A DNA stretch of 64,000 nucleotides from assembly GCA_963766005.1 (NCBI GenBank), contig CAVXYG010000004.1, forward strand, positions 1-64,000. Direction: 5' to 3'. Positions 1 through 8,563 of the stretch are shown here, in pieces (within the stretch, counting starts at the first letter, position 1; each line of letters begins with the position of its first letter). The translations under genes and the position numbers were made by a program. The notes under the pieces are model-generated. The model saw only the letters and a list, made by a program, of their open reading frames with translations, had not been told where the DNA came from and ran no database searches. The stretch comes from CAVXYG01 sp963766005 (GTDB lineage: Bacteria > Actinomycetota > Actinomycetes > S36-B12 > GCA-2699445).

Positions 1-85
1 GCGGGTCAGCGCCGGATTCGCACCGGCTTCCCCTGGTGTTCAGGTGGGTGTTTCGGTAGAACCAGGGTGCCACCAGCGCTCGAAG
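1..85 (-). ncRNA. Cobalamin riboswitch, cut by window edge
   Basis: Read on the minus strand, positions 32 to 3 give the hallmark B12-box core: GGGAAGCCGGTG, then CGAATCCGGC, then GCTGACCCGC. This is the conserved ligand-binding segment of adenosylcobalamin riboswitches. Upstream, at about 85-33, a GGTGGCACCCTGG segment can pair with the CCAGGG next to the core. The 3' half of the aptamer and the regulated gene lie left of position 1. The usual targets are B12-independent isoenzymes or cobalamin and cobalt uptake and synthesis genes, and the target here cannot be told. Confidence 0.75.
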
Positions 86-134
86 GACCGCCCCGAGCGG
101 TCGTCCCGTCCCCGGTCGCGCCGCCGCGGGCTGT

Positions 135-169
135 GCGAGCAGGCCCGCCGGCCCGGCAGGCCTGCTCGC
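135..169 (-). terminator. GC-rich hairpin, possible terminator
   Basis: An 11-bp perfect inverted repeat (GCGAGCAGGCC at 135-145 and GGCCTGCTCGC at 159-169) with a 13-nt loop sits between the small minus-strand gene and the riboswitch. There is no clear T-tract, as is common in Actinobacteria. It probably ends the small gene's transcript. Confidence 0.5.
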
Positions 170-174
170 GTGGG

Positions 175-404
175 TGGCCCCGCTCGGACGCGCCCTCACT
201 GCGCAACGGCATCGGGCCGTACACCTGCCGCCCCTCCTCGACCAGTGAGACGGCGACGACACCCCCCGGGAGATCGCGCCAATCTCCCGAGCCACGTCTC
301 CGCCTCGGCCTGGGAGGGGAAGCACTGTCCGGTGTCGTGACTCCCGGCACCTCGATCTCCGAGCCGTTGGGTCCGAGGAGCCAGCGCCAATTCAGCGCCC
401 TCAC
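175..404 (-). pseudogene. Small actinobacterial conserved protein, frameshifted
   Basis: The pieces match a short actinobacterial family of unknown function whose members start with a tryptophan-containing strand (here LNWRWLLGPNG), continue with FPSQAEAETWLG, and end with VSLVEEGRQVYGPMPL. The first and last pieces are in one minus-strand frame from the GTG at 404. The middle piece is in another frame, so two compensating indels are needed, near 330 and near 289. The true stop is uncertain because the frame stays open into the riboswitch. It lies directly downstream of the broken aldo/keto reductase. Sequencing error or decay are both possible. Confidence 0.5.
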
Positions 405-1397
405 TCATGGCCGCGGGTTCGGGGATACCGTCTTGGCCGGGTCCCGGACAACGATGTCCCCCAGCGCGGCGTCGACCCCGGATCACCTCGGCGCTCGACG
501 CCACTGGCCTTGACGTTGTCGTGGACCTGGCTGGCCCTGGTGGCACCGATGATGGCCGCCGACACGTTCCGGTTCTGCAGCACCCAGGCCAGGGCCAGTT
601 GGGGGAGGGTCAGGTCGAGGTCCGCGGCGATCGGCCGCAGGTCCTGCACCCGCTGCAGGATGTCTTCATTGAGCCACCGCTCGATGAACCGGGCGCCCTC
701 CTTGGAAGTCGCCCGCGTGCCCGGGGGCAGGGCCTCGCCGGGTGCGTACTTGCCGGTCAGTACGCCCTGGGCCAGTGGGGACCAGACGATCTGCCCGATC
801 CCGTTCTCCTGGCAGACCGGCACGACCTCCTCCTCGATCACCCGCCAGAGCATTGAGTACTGCGGTTGGTTGCTGACGATTCGGTCGAAGCCCATCTCGT
901 CGGCGATCCGCAGGGCGTCGGAGATCTGCCCTGCGGTCCACTCCGACACCCCGATGTAGAGGACCTTGCCGGAGCGGACCAGGTCGTCGAACGCGCGCAG
1001 CGTCTCCTCCAGCGGGGCCTCGAAGTCGTACCGGTGGGCCTGGTAGAGGTCAAGGTAGTCCGTCTGCAGCCGGCGCAGCGATTCCTCGCAGGAGCGGATG
1101 ATGTGCTTCCGGGAGAGCCCGCGAGTCGTTGCGGCCCGGCCCGGTCGGCCAGTAGACCTTGGTGAAGATCTCCAGGCCGTCGCGCCGCTGTCCCCGCAGG
1201 ATCCGGCCCAGCACCTCCTCCGCCTGGGTCCCGGCGTAGACGTCGGCCGTGTCGTAGGTCGTGATGCCGGCGTCGAGTGCGGCGTGCACGCACTCCGTAG
1301 CCTGCGCCTCCTCCACCTGGGAGGCATGTGTGATCCAGTTGCCGTAGGCCAGTTCGCTGACCTTCAGGCCGCTTCCGCCCAATGTCCGATGATCCAC
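405..1397 (-). pseudogene. Aldo/keto reductase (AKR, potassium channel beta-like), frameshifted
   Basis: NADPH-dependent oxidoreductase of the aldo/keto reductase superfamily, likely cytosolic. The GTG start at 1397 gives the typical N-terminus with TLGGSGLKVSELAYG and the catalytic Asp/Tyr region TYDTADVYAG. The reading frame changes near 1120, after TKVYWPTGPGRNDS, and continues with GLSRKHIIRSCEESL, DLYQAHRYD, WSPLAQGVLTGKY and the cofactor-binding IIGATRASQ. A second change near 465 is needed to reach the expected C-terminus, ALGDIVVRDPAK, ending at 405. The total span is a multiple of three, so one insertion and one deletion explain it. Either a recently broken gene or, given the same pattern elsewhere in the window, consensus errors. 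Confidence 0.75.
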
Positions 1398-1594
1398 TGG
1401 TCAACCTTAGCGTGAGATAGGTCACGCAGCGTCTCGGAGGACTTGCTACCGCCGGATCCTTGGGTCTTTCGGGATAGTGACGTAGAGTAACGAGCGTCGA
1501 GTACGTACCGTCGGCCGTTGGCGAACCAACTGCCGTGTGGGGAGGGGCCGCGGGATCACGGGTGATCCTGCGGTGGAACGAGGGGGATGCAACT
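1398..1594. other. Divergent intergenic region
   Basis: About 200 bases between the divergent reductase and sugar transferase genes. It should hold both promoters. The only pattern noted is TAGGTCACGCAGCG at 1418-1431, which recurs with one mismatch upstream of the psp operon at 16879-16892. A purine-rich ribosome binding site, AGGGGGAT, lies at 1581-1588 before the ATG at 1595. Confidence 0.4.
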
Positions 1595-3139
1595 ATGGCT
1601 GTCGACACTCGGGCCTTCCAGGGCTGGGGATCTTCGGGAGCGCAGGCCGCAGGCGCCCGAGATCTGCCCCGTCGGCGGTGGCGGCGCAAGTTCACCGCGA
1701 TCGCCGTCACGGGCGACATGCTGGTCGGCGGCGTCGCGGCGGCCCTGGCACTCGATGTGACTCCGCACCCCGATCACATCGGGTTCCTGCTGCTGCCCGT
1801 CGTGATGGCCCTGGTCTGGGTGGCCTGGCTGGGTGCCGGCCGCGCCTACGACTGGAACCTCTTCGGCGAGGGCGTGGAGGAGTACCGCCGGGTTGTGGTC
1901 GCCGGCTTCGTCGCGGTCGGTCTCGTCGCCGTCATCAGCTCCATCGGCCAGCTGCCCAACGGCCGCGGGATGGTGATCGGGCTGCTCGTCGCCACCGCGA
2001 TGACCCTGGTGTGGCGACGGTGCGTCCGCGGCCTGCTGCACCGGCGCCGCCGCAAGGGGCAGGGCATGAACCGTGCGCTGCTGGTCGGTCCCACGGCAGC
2101 GGTGGAAGCGACCGCACATCTCGTCTCGCGCACTTCCTTCCACGGCACCAAGGTCGTGGGAGCGCTGATCCCGCCCGGTGATCGCCGTCCCGACGACGAG
2201 AGCATCCCCGCCTATGTGGAGGGGACCGACATCGCCGCAGCCTCGATGGCCTTCGACGCCGATGAGGTCGTGCTCCTGCGCTCTGTCGACCTGGAGTCGC
2301 TGGAGATGCGAGATCTGATGTGGGCGCTGGCGGATCGCCAGGTGAACCTGCTGATCAAGCCCATGAGCCTGCATGTGTCGGGCCCCCGGTTGTCGGTGCG
2401 CCCGGTGGACGGGCTGCCGCTGCTGCAGATCGCCCGGCCGCACATCAGCGGGCTGTCGCGCACGGTGAAGGGTGCCGTCGATCGCACGCTGGCCGGTCTG
2501 GGCCTGCTCGTCCTGGCTCCCGTCCTGCTGTCGATCGCCGGCCTGATCGCCGTCCAGGATCGCGGACCGGTGTTCTACCGCCAGGTCCGGATCGGCGAGA
2601 ACGGCAAGGCCTTCTCGATGTTCAAGTTCCGCTCGATGCATGTGGATGCCGATCGGCGGCTGCACGAGGTGCAGGAACTCAACGTGCATCCCGATGGTGT
2701 CCATATCGCGATCCTCAACGATCCCCGGGTGACCTGGCTCGGGCGCTACCTGCGCAAGTTCTCCCTGGACGAACTGCCGCAGTTGATCAACGTGGTCAAG
2801 GGCGAGATGGCGCTCGTCGGGCCGCGTCCGCCGCTGCCGACCGAGGTCGAGGAGTATCCGGACCACGGCTGGTTCCGGATGGCCGTGCGCCCCGGGCTCA
2901 CCGGTCTGTGGCAGATCAAGGGCCCGGACCGCCATTACCTCAGCCTGGACGAGGCGTTGGAACTCGACCTGCGCTATGTGGAGAACTGGTCGCTGTCCTA
3001 CGACTGGGCGATCCTGTGGAAGACGCTGGCGGTCGTCCTGAAGGGCAGTGGTGAGGTCAAGGCCCCGGCCGGGCAGCAGGCCGAGTCCGAGAGCGCCGCG
3101 CTCCCGCCGATGCCCCGACCGATGACGGACAACGCCTGA
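1595..3139 (+). CDS. Polyprenyl-phosphate sugar-1-phosphate transferase (WbaP/CpsE type)
   Basis: Membrane enzyme that moves a sugar-1-phosphate from a nucleotide sugar to undecaprenyl or decaprenyl phosphate, the first step of an exopolysaccharide or capsule repeat unit. The 514-residue protein has four N-terminal membrane helices (about 34-54, 63-82, 100-118 and 126-144), a soluble CoA-binding-like Rossmann region, a re-entrant helix near 292-312, and then the catalytic bacterial sugar transferase domain with KFRSMHVDAD, KFSLDELPQLINV and GEMALVGPRP. I start at 1595, where the AGGGGGAT site precedes ATG; an in-frame start 60 bases upstream lacks one. No glycosyltransferase cluster surrounds it, so it may be an orphan initiator. 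Confidence 0.9.
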   Translation: MAVDTRAFQGWGSSGAQAAGARDLPRRRWRRKFTAIAVTGDMLVGGVAAALALDVTPHPDHIGFLLLPVVMALVWVAWLGAGRAYDWNLFGEGVEEYRRVVVAGFVAVGLVAVISSIGQLPNGRGMVIGLLVATAMTLVWRRCVRGLLHRRRRKGQGMNRALLVGPTAAVEATAHLVSRTSFHGTKVVGALIPPGDRRPDDESIPAYVEGTDIAAASMAFDADEVVLLRSVDLESLEMRDLMWALADRQVNLLIKPMSLHVSGPRLSVRPVDGLPLLQIARPHISGLSRTVKGAVDRTLAGLGLLVLAPVLLSIAGLIAVQDRGPVFYRQVRIGENGKAFSMFKFRSMHVDADRRLHEVQELNVHPDGVHIAILNDPRVTWLGRYLRKFSLDELPQLINVVKGEMALVGPRPPLPTEVEEYPDHGWFRMAVRPGLTGLWQIKGPDRHYLSLDEALELDLRYVENWSLSYDWAILWKTLAVVLKGSGEVKAPAGQQAESESAALPPMPRPMTDNA

Positions 3140-3239
3140 CGGCGGGTCCAAGCCCCCGGCAGGGGCTCTTCGCTGTACCGGCATCACACGTTCCGGCATC
3201 ACCCTGCGTGGCAGCGGGCCGTACCGGTTGCAGGACCCG

Positions 3240-3840
3240 CACAGCGACGAGGCGATCACGCACCGTAGCCGCGATCTGGCCTGCCAGCCGTGCTCGAACC
3301 TGGCGAGGCGCGGCGCCGGACCGCTATGGCGCAGCGGGTCGCCACAGGAACCGCTGAACCGCTGACGGCCGCCCGGGCTGCCGTGGGGTAGCGCGCGCAA
3401 GTCGGCGCCAAGCGTGAAGTGGCCGTCGTGTGGTCCACGCTGGAGGACACCCGCGCGTGGGTCCCGCTGTCCGACGAGCGGATGCCGACGCTGCACGGCA
3501 AGGACAAGGTGCCGCACTTCGATGCCAAGGGCGAGGCCGACGCGGTGTTCGTCGCCGAGCAGGTGCCCGTGACCTTCCTGAGGGTCGCGTTCTCTTGGGA
3601 GAACTTCATCTGCTTCGGCCAGGGCCCGACCCCGGCCCGGACGGGAGCCTGGTCCTGGCGCTGCCGCTCGGTGGCGGCAAGCTGCCGGGCATCGCGGTCG
3701 GCGATGTCGGCAAGGTGGTCTTCGGGATCTTCAGCAAGGGCACGAGCATGGTCGGCCAGACGGTCGGCATCGCCGGCGAGACGCTGTCCGGCCCGGAGCT
3801 CGCCGGCGATGCCCTGACGGTGTGCCAGGCCGATGTGGAG
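3240..3840 (+). pseudogene. NmrA-like (HSCARG) NAD(P)-binding protein, remnant
   Basis: Part of an NmrA/HSCARG-type short-chain-dehydrogenase-like protein, a presumed NAD(P)H redox sensor. From 3413 one frame gives VVWSTLEDTRAWVPLSDERM, HFDAKGEADAVF and FLRVAFSWENFICFGQGP. The frame then shifts near 3628 to give KLPGIAVGDVGK, VGQTVGIAGETLSG. Upstream only degenerate traces can be seen (for instance DPHSDEA near 3270 and TAARAAVG near 3365, interrupted by a stop), so the Rossmann N-terminus is gone. It runs straight into an AlkZ-like remnant, which makes this a genuine rearranged relic. Confidence 0.55.
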
Positions 3841-3879
3841 GAGGCTTTCGCCGACGCTGCGGCGATGGACCGGTCCGCC

Positions 3880-4095
3880 GCTGCCTCGGTCGTCCGACTG
3901 CTGCTCGACTTCGACGAGTACCTGATCGGCTGCTGGGACCGTTTCGCGGGGTCATCCCCCCGACGGGGTGCACGACGTCGTCCCGGGCAAGAACGGCGTG
4001 TTCCGGCCTGCCCTGCTGGTCGATGGCGAATCGCGGGCCCCGGGTCGCTGCACTGGGTGCCGCCCAGGGACTCGCTCGGCCCCCGACCGCAACAG
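3880..4095 (+). pseudogene. AlkZ-like winged-helix protein, C-terminal remnant
   Basis: Two frame pieces match the C-terminus of the winged-helix DNA glycosylase-like family also present intact at 13439-14545. The first is LLLDFDEYLIGCWDRF at about 3898-3945. After a frame change at a C-run near 3955-3961 comes DGVHDVVPGKNGVFRPALLVDG. The intact copy has LALPGFDEYLIGYKDR and IIPGGNGVFQATIVRAG at the same places. Nothing N-terminal of this family remains, and the sequence upstream belongs to an NmrA-like relic, so the two genes were joined by a deletion and then decayed. Confidence 0.55.
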
Positions 4096-4192
4096 TTCTC
4101 CTGGACCGGCCGCAGTCGGTCAGTGGGGACCTTCGGCACTGGCCCGCTCCCACCACGTTCGCAACGGTCGAACGACAGGAGAAGGAGGGATC

Positions 4193-4597
4193 ATGCCCAA
4201 GACATCAGCGACGACTGCTGCCGATCGCATGAGCATTCCCGGCATGGGGGAGATGGCGGCCGCGGAGCTCGACGGCTACTCCGTCGACATGCAGAGTTAC
4301 GACGTCGACTTCGACATGGCGTTCGCCTACAAGGGCCTGCCGAACGATCAATGCCAGGCCAACCACATCGGCTACGTCCTCAAGGGGAGCTTCACGGTGC
4401 GGATGGCCGACGGCACGGAGGAGGTCTTCGCGGCTGGCGACGCCGTGGTGATCAAGCCTGGTCACGTCCCCTCTGTTGCTGCCGGCACCACCTTCGTCAT
4501 GTTCACCCCGACCGAGGAAGCCAACGCCCAGGCCGAGGTGATCCAGGCGAACATGCTGCAGTACGCGCAGGAGCACGGCCTCGGGTTGCCGAGCTAG
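4193..4597 (+). CDS. Cupin-domain protein
   Basis: A 134-residue single-domain cupin. The centre carries the double-stranded beta-helix pattern: HIGYVLKGSFTVRMADGTEE as the first cupin half, then FAAGDAVVIKPGHVPSVAAGTTFVMF as the second. The metal-ligand histidines are only partly retained, so whether it binds metal is unclear. The start is the ATG at 4193, behind a strong GAAGGAGGGA site. An open frame continues upstream but is AlkZ-like relic sequence. The substrate is unknown. The similarity is to small stand-alone cupins, some annotated as polyamine- or ethanolamine-utilisation-like. Confidence 0.75.
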   Translation: MPKTSATTAADRMSIPGMGEMAAAELDGYSVDMQSYDVDFDMAFAYKGLPNDQCQANHIGYVLKGSFTVRMADGTEEVFAAGDAVVIKPGHVPSVAAGTTFVMFTPTEEANAQAEVIQANMLQYAQEHGLGLPS

Positions 4598-4745
4598 GGA
4601 AGGGGCGGACGGCGGGGCTGGCGGCGGCCATCGCGAGCCTGCGCGCCCGTCTCGCCGCCGATCGCGACCTTGCGTTGTCGCGACCGGCTCAGGGATCCCG
4701 GGCCGCTCGCCGGCTGCAGCGACTGCACGGAGGCTTGCATGAGGT

Positions 4746-5393
4746 TCACACGCGACCGGTCTCGTGGGCCCACATCGCCACCTCGACCCGGTTGCGGGCG
4801 CCCAGCTTCCTCATGAGGCTGGCCACGTGGGCTTTGACGGTGCTGGGGGTGATGTAGAGCTGCCTGGCGATCTCGTTGTTGGTGCGGCCTTGGGCCACAG
4901 CCACGAGGACTTCCTCCTCGCGGGCGGTGAGCGGTTCCACCGGCTGCCTCGGTGGTGAGGCCGGTGCGTGGGCGAACGCTGCGAGCAGTCGGACCGTCAC
5001 GCTGGGCGCGATCAGAGCGTCTCCATCGGCGGCGGCGTGGATGGCCTGGGTCAGCAGGGCGGGTCCGGCGTCCTTGAGCAGGAACCCGCGGGCGCCGGCT
5101 TTCAGGGCCCCGTGAACGTACTCGTCGAGGTCGAAGGTGGTGATGACCACGATCGGCAGGGGGTCGGTGACGCCGGGGCCGGCGAGGCGCCGGGTGGCTT
5201 CGATGCCGTCCATCAGCGGCATGCGGATGTCGAACAGGCCCACGTCGGGGCGCAGTTGGAGCGCCAGGCGGACTGCCTCGCGCCCGTCGGCGGCCGCGCC
5301 GACCACCTCGATGTCGGGTTGGGCGTCCAGCAGCATCGTCAGCCCGGTGCGCACGATGGGCTGGTCGTCGGCGATGAGGACCCTGATGCTCAT
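4746..5393 (-). CDS. NarL/FixJ-family response regulator
   Basis: DNA-binding response regulator of 215 residues. The receiver domain (about 1-120) begins IRVLIADDQ with the acidic pair, has the phospho-acceptor aspartate in LFDIRMPLMDG (about residue 54), the threonine in VVITTFD and the lysine in LLKDAGPA. A linker leads to a LuxR-type helix-turn-helix (about 150-210), with LTAREEEVLVAVAQG, NNEIARQLYITPSTVKAHV and KLGARNRVEVA. Its ATG overlaps the stop of the upstream histidine kinase by four bases (ATGA), so the two are translationally coupled. Targets are unknown; the nearby DUF6326 membrane gene is a candidate by position only. Confidence 0.92.
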   Translation of the reverse strand: MSIRVLIADDQPIVRTGLTMLLDAQPDIEVVGAAADGREAVRLALQLRPDVGLFDIRMPLMDGIEATRRLAGPGVTDPLPIVVITTFDLDEYVHGALKAGARGFLLKDAGPALLTQAIHAAADGDALIAPSVTVRLLAAFAHAPASPPRQPVEPLTAREEEVLVAVAQGRTNNEIARQLYITPSTVKAHVASLMRKLGARNRVEVAMWAHETGRV

Positions 5394-6535
5394 CGCGGCG
5401 CCCCGGTTCGGGGCAGGACCGCCTCGACCCGCCAGCCCCGCTCGGCGGCGGGGCCAGCGTGGAAGGAGCCGCCGAGCAGGGAGGCGCGTTCCCGCATGCC
5501 CACCAGGCCGTAGCCTGCTGGGGCGCGGCCGCCAGCGGCGGAGCCGTCGTCGTCGACGGTCAGCCGTACCCGGTCGTTCTCGCCGGTGACGGCGACGGTG
5601 ACCTGGGTCGCGTTGCGGGCGTGTCGTCGGGCGTTGGTGATGGACTCCTGGGCCAGGCGGTAGATCGCGGCCCCCACCGCCGGGCTGAGGTCGTCGAACT
5701 CGCCGGAGAGCGTCACCTCGACGCGGGGGCGCGCCTGGCCGTCGGTGGCGAGCCTCGCGACCTCGGCCACGCCGGGCTGCGGCGCGAACCCGGCGTCTCG
5801 TGGGGCGCGCAGCACGCCGACGATGGCGCGCAGCTCGGCCAGCGTGCGGGACGCTGCGTCCTCGATGACGGCGAGGGCCTCGACGGCTCGCTCGGGGTGG
5901 GACTCCGCGACGGCGCGTCCGGCTTGGGCCTGGATGGCGATGCCCGAAACGTGGTGGGCGACGGTGTCGTGGAGCTCCCGGGCGAGCTGTTCGCGTTCCC
6001 GGGCCTTGGCTTGGTCGATGTCGCGGGCGCGCATCTTCGCGCGGTAGCGGACGGCGGCGCCGAGCGCGGCGGCGAACAGGAAGAACGCGTAGCCGGCGAC
6101 CGTCGCCCACAAGCCCATGGGGTCGGCGACGTAGGTGATGGCCAGCCAGAAGAGGATGACGACGAGGCCGCTGGCGGCTTCCCGGCCGGAGCCCCACCGG
6201 AACAGGGCGTAGGCCAGGATCAGCGCCGCGGAGATGCTGTTCAGCAGGGTGCCCGGCGACCCGGTGAGGATTCTGACGAGGTCGACGACCGTCAAGGTGC
6301 CGAAGCAGACCACGACCGCGGCGAGCGGGTGGGTGCGCCGCCACGGCAGGGGGCCGATGACCGCCAGCGCCGCGAGCAGCAGCAGCGGGCCCGGCGCCAG
6401 GTCCTGGCGAAGCACCGCTTCCAGCACGGACCAGCCGACCAGTGCTGCGACCAAGGCCCAGTCCCGCGGGCCGGCGCCCGGGGCGTCCGCGGGCCGGGGT
6501 TCGGCCCACAGCGAGCGGAGTGCGTTGGTGGCCAC
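5390..6535 (-). CDS. NarL-type sensor histidine kinase
   Basis: Membrane sensor kinase of 381 residues, partner of the adjacent regulator. The N-terminal third has about five hydrophobic helices with little extracytoplasmic sequence, so it likely senses something in or at the membrane. The HisKA_3 dimerisation box contains REQLARELHDTVAHHVSGIA with the phospho-acceptor histidine, followed by a HATPase_c domain with the N-box (RLAQESITNARRHA), G1 box (LTVDDDGSA) and GYGLVGMRERA. The start is GTG at 6535. This DesK/NarX-like architecture is common in Actinobacteria, and the signal cannot be inferred. Confidence 0.92.
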   Translation of the reverse strand: MATNALRSLWAEPRPADAPGAGPRDWALVAALVGWSVLEAVLRQDLAPGPLLLLAALAVIGPLPWRRTHPLAAVVVCFGTLTVVDLVRILTGSPGTLLNSISAALILAYALFRWGSGREAASGLVVILFWLAITYVADPMGLWATVAGYAFFLFAAALGAAVRYRAKMRARDIDQAKAREREQLARELHDTVAHHVSGIAIQAQAGRAVAESHPERAVEALAVIEDAASRTLAELRAIVGVLRAPRDAGFAPQPGVAEVARLATDGQARPRVEVTLSGEFDDLSPAVGAAIYRLAQESITNARRHARNATQVTVAVTGENDRVRLTVDDDGSAAGGRAPAGYGLVGMRERASLLGGSFHAGPAAERGWRVEAVLPRTGAPR

Positions 6536-6695
6536 CCGATCAGCGTAGGCGGCCCGCGTGTCGGGGGTATCCGCCGAAAGTACAAGAGCCCGGTTGTGCC
6601 GACGGCCAGGTCCGATCAGGCCTCGGGGCGGATGTGCCCGCCGCCGGATTCCGTGAAGGTGGAAGCACCCACCCGATCACACGAGGAGCATCGCG

Positions 6696-7220
6696 ATGAG
6701 CACGCCTCAGTCCCCCACAGCGCCAGAGAACCCGCCGTCGGCGAGCACGCTGGAAGATCTGCGCCTGCCCGTGAAGGCCAAGCTCGCAGCAGCATGGACG
6801 AGCTTCATGTTCCTGTACATCTACGTGGACTACCTCGCCCTGTACAAGCCCGGCTTCCTCGACGACATCCTGGCCGGCACCGTCCACGAGTTCGAAACCG
6901 GCCCGACCTTCGTCGCCCTGGCGCTCACGCTCGTGGCCATCCCGATCCTGATGATCGTGCTCTGCGCGACCCTGCCCGCCCGCGTCAACCGCACCATCAA
7001 CCTCGTCGTGGCGACGCTCTACATCCCCGTCTCGGTGTACAACGCGGCAGGGGAGTCCTGGGCCTACTCCTCCTTCTACGGCCTCTCCATCGGACTGGAG
7101 GTGCTGCTGCTGGCCTTCATCCTGCGCTGGGCCTGGACCTGGCCCCGCCGCACCGCAGCCCCGGCGACCCCGGCAGCCGGCCGCGACGGCGAGCCGCTGC
7201 GCACGCCGCAGCAGGCGTGA
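6696..7220 (+). CDS. DUF6326 family membrane protein
   Basis: A 174-residue integral membrane protein. A short polar N-terminus with the family-typical TLEDLRLPVKAKLAAAW leads into four hydrophobic helices (about 31-48, 74-93, 103-119 and 130-150), and the C-terminus is Pro/Ala-rich and cytoplasmic-looking. Family members are small four-helix actinobacterial proteins of unknown function. The ATG at 6696 has an ACGAGGAGCA ribosome binding site. It diverges from the histidine kinase, so the 160-base gap holds both promoters and the two-component system may regulate it. Confidence 0.8.
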   Translation: MSTPQSPTAPENPPSASTLEDLRLPVKAKLAAAWTSFMFLYIYVDYLALYKPGFLDDILAGTVHEFETGPTFVALALTLVAIPILMIVLCATLPARVNRTINLVVATLYIPVSVYNAAGESWAYSSFYGLSIGLEVLLLAFILRWAWTWPRRTAAPATPAAGRDGEPLRTPQQA

Positions 7221-7584
7221 CTGCCCGCCCGCGCCCGACCATCCTCCCTGCCCGCGCCAACCCCGGGGGCAGGGGCACCTGTCCCAGCGTTCGCCTGGTC
7301 TTCACACACGCTCCGGAGCAGCCCGGGACCAGGCCCAGCAGTCGACCCGGCTGATCGGGGTCGGGCCTGGCGGCTGCGGCGATCGTCGTGGCCCTCCGGC
7401 GCGGCGAGTTCATGTGCGCTGTCGGGCTTCCGGAGGCATCGGCTGAGGTCCCGGAGGATGGAGCGCCCGGGTATTGGCGGCAGCCCTGTTCCACACCACG
7501 GGGCCGCTGACTGCGATAGCTCCGGCGCCATTCGCCGGAGTCCACGCATCTCCCTCCCAGTCCTCGGCGAGCGTTCCCAGTAGG
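7221..7584. other. Gene-free stretch
   Basis: I see no supported gene in these 360 bases. Open frames on the minus strand have no family resemblance and look like GC-driven shadows. It lies between the DUF6326 stop and the tail of a frameshifted membrane protein. Confidence 0.4.
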
Positions 7585-8167
7585 TCATCCGGGCAACGCC
7601 TCGAGCCTCCACCCACGACAGCACTTGGCGGGCGTGAACTTGGCCTTGCCGTCCGTCATGTGGATCCGGTCGATGCGGGGGTCGTGCGCCAGGTGGCGAC
7701 GATCCGTAGTTCGGAGGAACACTAAGTGCCACCGCCAAGGGGTGGCACCGAGCGCAATCGTGTGACCGACCGGCAGCACCAGCGCCGCCAGGACGGTGGC
7801 CACGGCGCCGAACCACAAGTAGCCGCCGAACCAGAGGAACCCGCCCAGCAGCACGTGCCGGCGATACCGCCGATGACCAGCCGCCACCCTCCCAGCATCG
7901 TGGACCCCCGCAGGGAGCCGGGCGCCACCAGCACCGGCAGACCGATCAGATCGACCAGCAGCGCCAGCATCGAAACGACCAGCATCGCGCGCTCGCCGTT
8001 GTAGGCGAACACGGCCGCGAACAGCAGTACCTGGACCGGGGCCGTCGCGGCGTGGATAGAGCGATCACGGCCGACCGGCAGCGGTCCTCCACCGTCGCGA
8101 AGACACCGGCGGGATGGTAACGGCTGACGTATCGATCAAGGAGTTGGGAAGCGGCGGCGGCCCCCAT
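7585..8167 (-). pseudogene. Membrane protein of unknown family, frameshifted
   Basis: Minus-strand pieces in different frames form one hydrophobic protein. From about 8045 to 7868 the frame gives VQVLLFAAVFAYNGERAML, VVSMLALLVDLIGLPVLV and GGWRLVIGGIAG. After a change near 7865 it continues VLLGGFLWFGGYLWFGAVAT and LAALVLPVGHTIALGA, then a polar tail RIDRIHMTDGKAKFTPA. Three to four helices with short loops are visible. A possible N-terminus starts at 8167 in a third frame. I do not recognise the family. Two indels are needed, so it is either decayed or affected by sequence errors. Confidence 0.45.
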
Positions 8168-8549
8168 GCCGCACAGTCAAGCCTGTGGCGTGGCCCGGTG
8201 GCGGCTTCGGCGGCGCAGTGTCACGGGCACTCCTGATCGAAGCACGGAGGGTCGAGCGTTCCGGCCAGATCCAGGGATGCGTCGTACCGGATGACGCGAG
8301 ATCGACACCTTGGGCAGGCCGATGTCCCGCGGCGCGGCCAGCGCCGAGGGCCGACACCATGCCGCACCCAAGTCCGGTCCGCCGGGGTGTGTGCCGGAAC
8401 TGCGACCGGGCCCTCGGCGCGCGCACTGGCCTGCGTCTGAACCCAGGGAGCTGCCGCACCCAAGCGGTGATGGGGCGACCGGGCGGGGCTGGCCCGGCAG
8501 CCGCCGGGCGGCGCCCGCGCATCGTGCTCCGGGTCGAATGAGCTGCTGC
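8168..8549. other. Gene-free stretch upstream of ankyrin lipoprotein
   Basis: No gene is supported here. A 118-codon plus-strand open frame contains a CRNCDR motif but no recognisable fold and has no ribosome binding site, so I left it out. The promoter of the ankyrin gene is at the right edge. Confidence 0.35.
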
Positions 8550-8563
8550 TAGCGTGGCCGGCT
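8550..8563 (+). promoter_or_regulatory. Leaderless-type promoter of ankyrin lipoprotein gene
   Basis: TAGCGT (8550-8555), an actinobacterial TAnnnT -10 hexamer, ends eight bases before the ATG at 8564, with no ribosome binding site between. Transcription would start at or next to the start codon. Confidence 0.45.

Noticed and set aside
1556..3517. Long minus-strand open frame opposite the sugar transferase
   Set aside because: Antisense shadow; His/Gln-rich composition typical of reverse-read GC-rich genes.
8185..8541. Plus-strand 118-codon frame with CRNCDR
   Set aside because: No ribosome binding site, no family resemblance, and the frame runs through the ankyrin promoter region.
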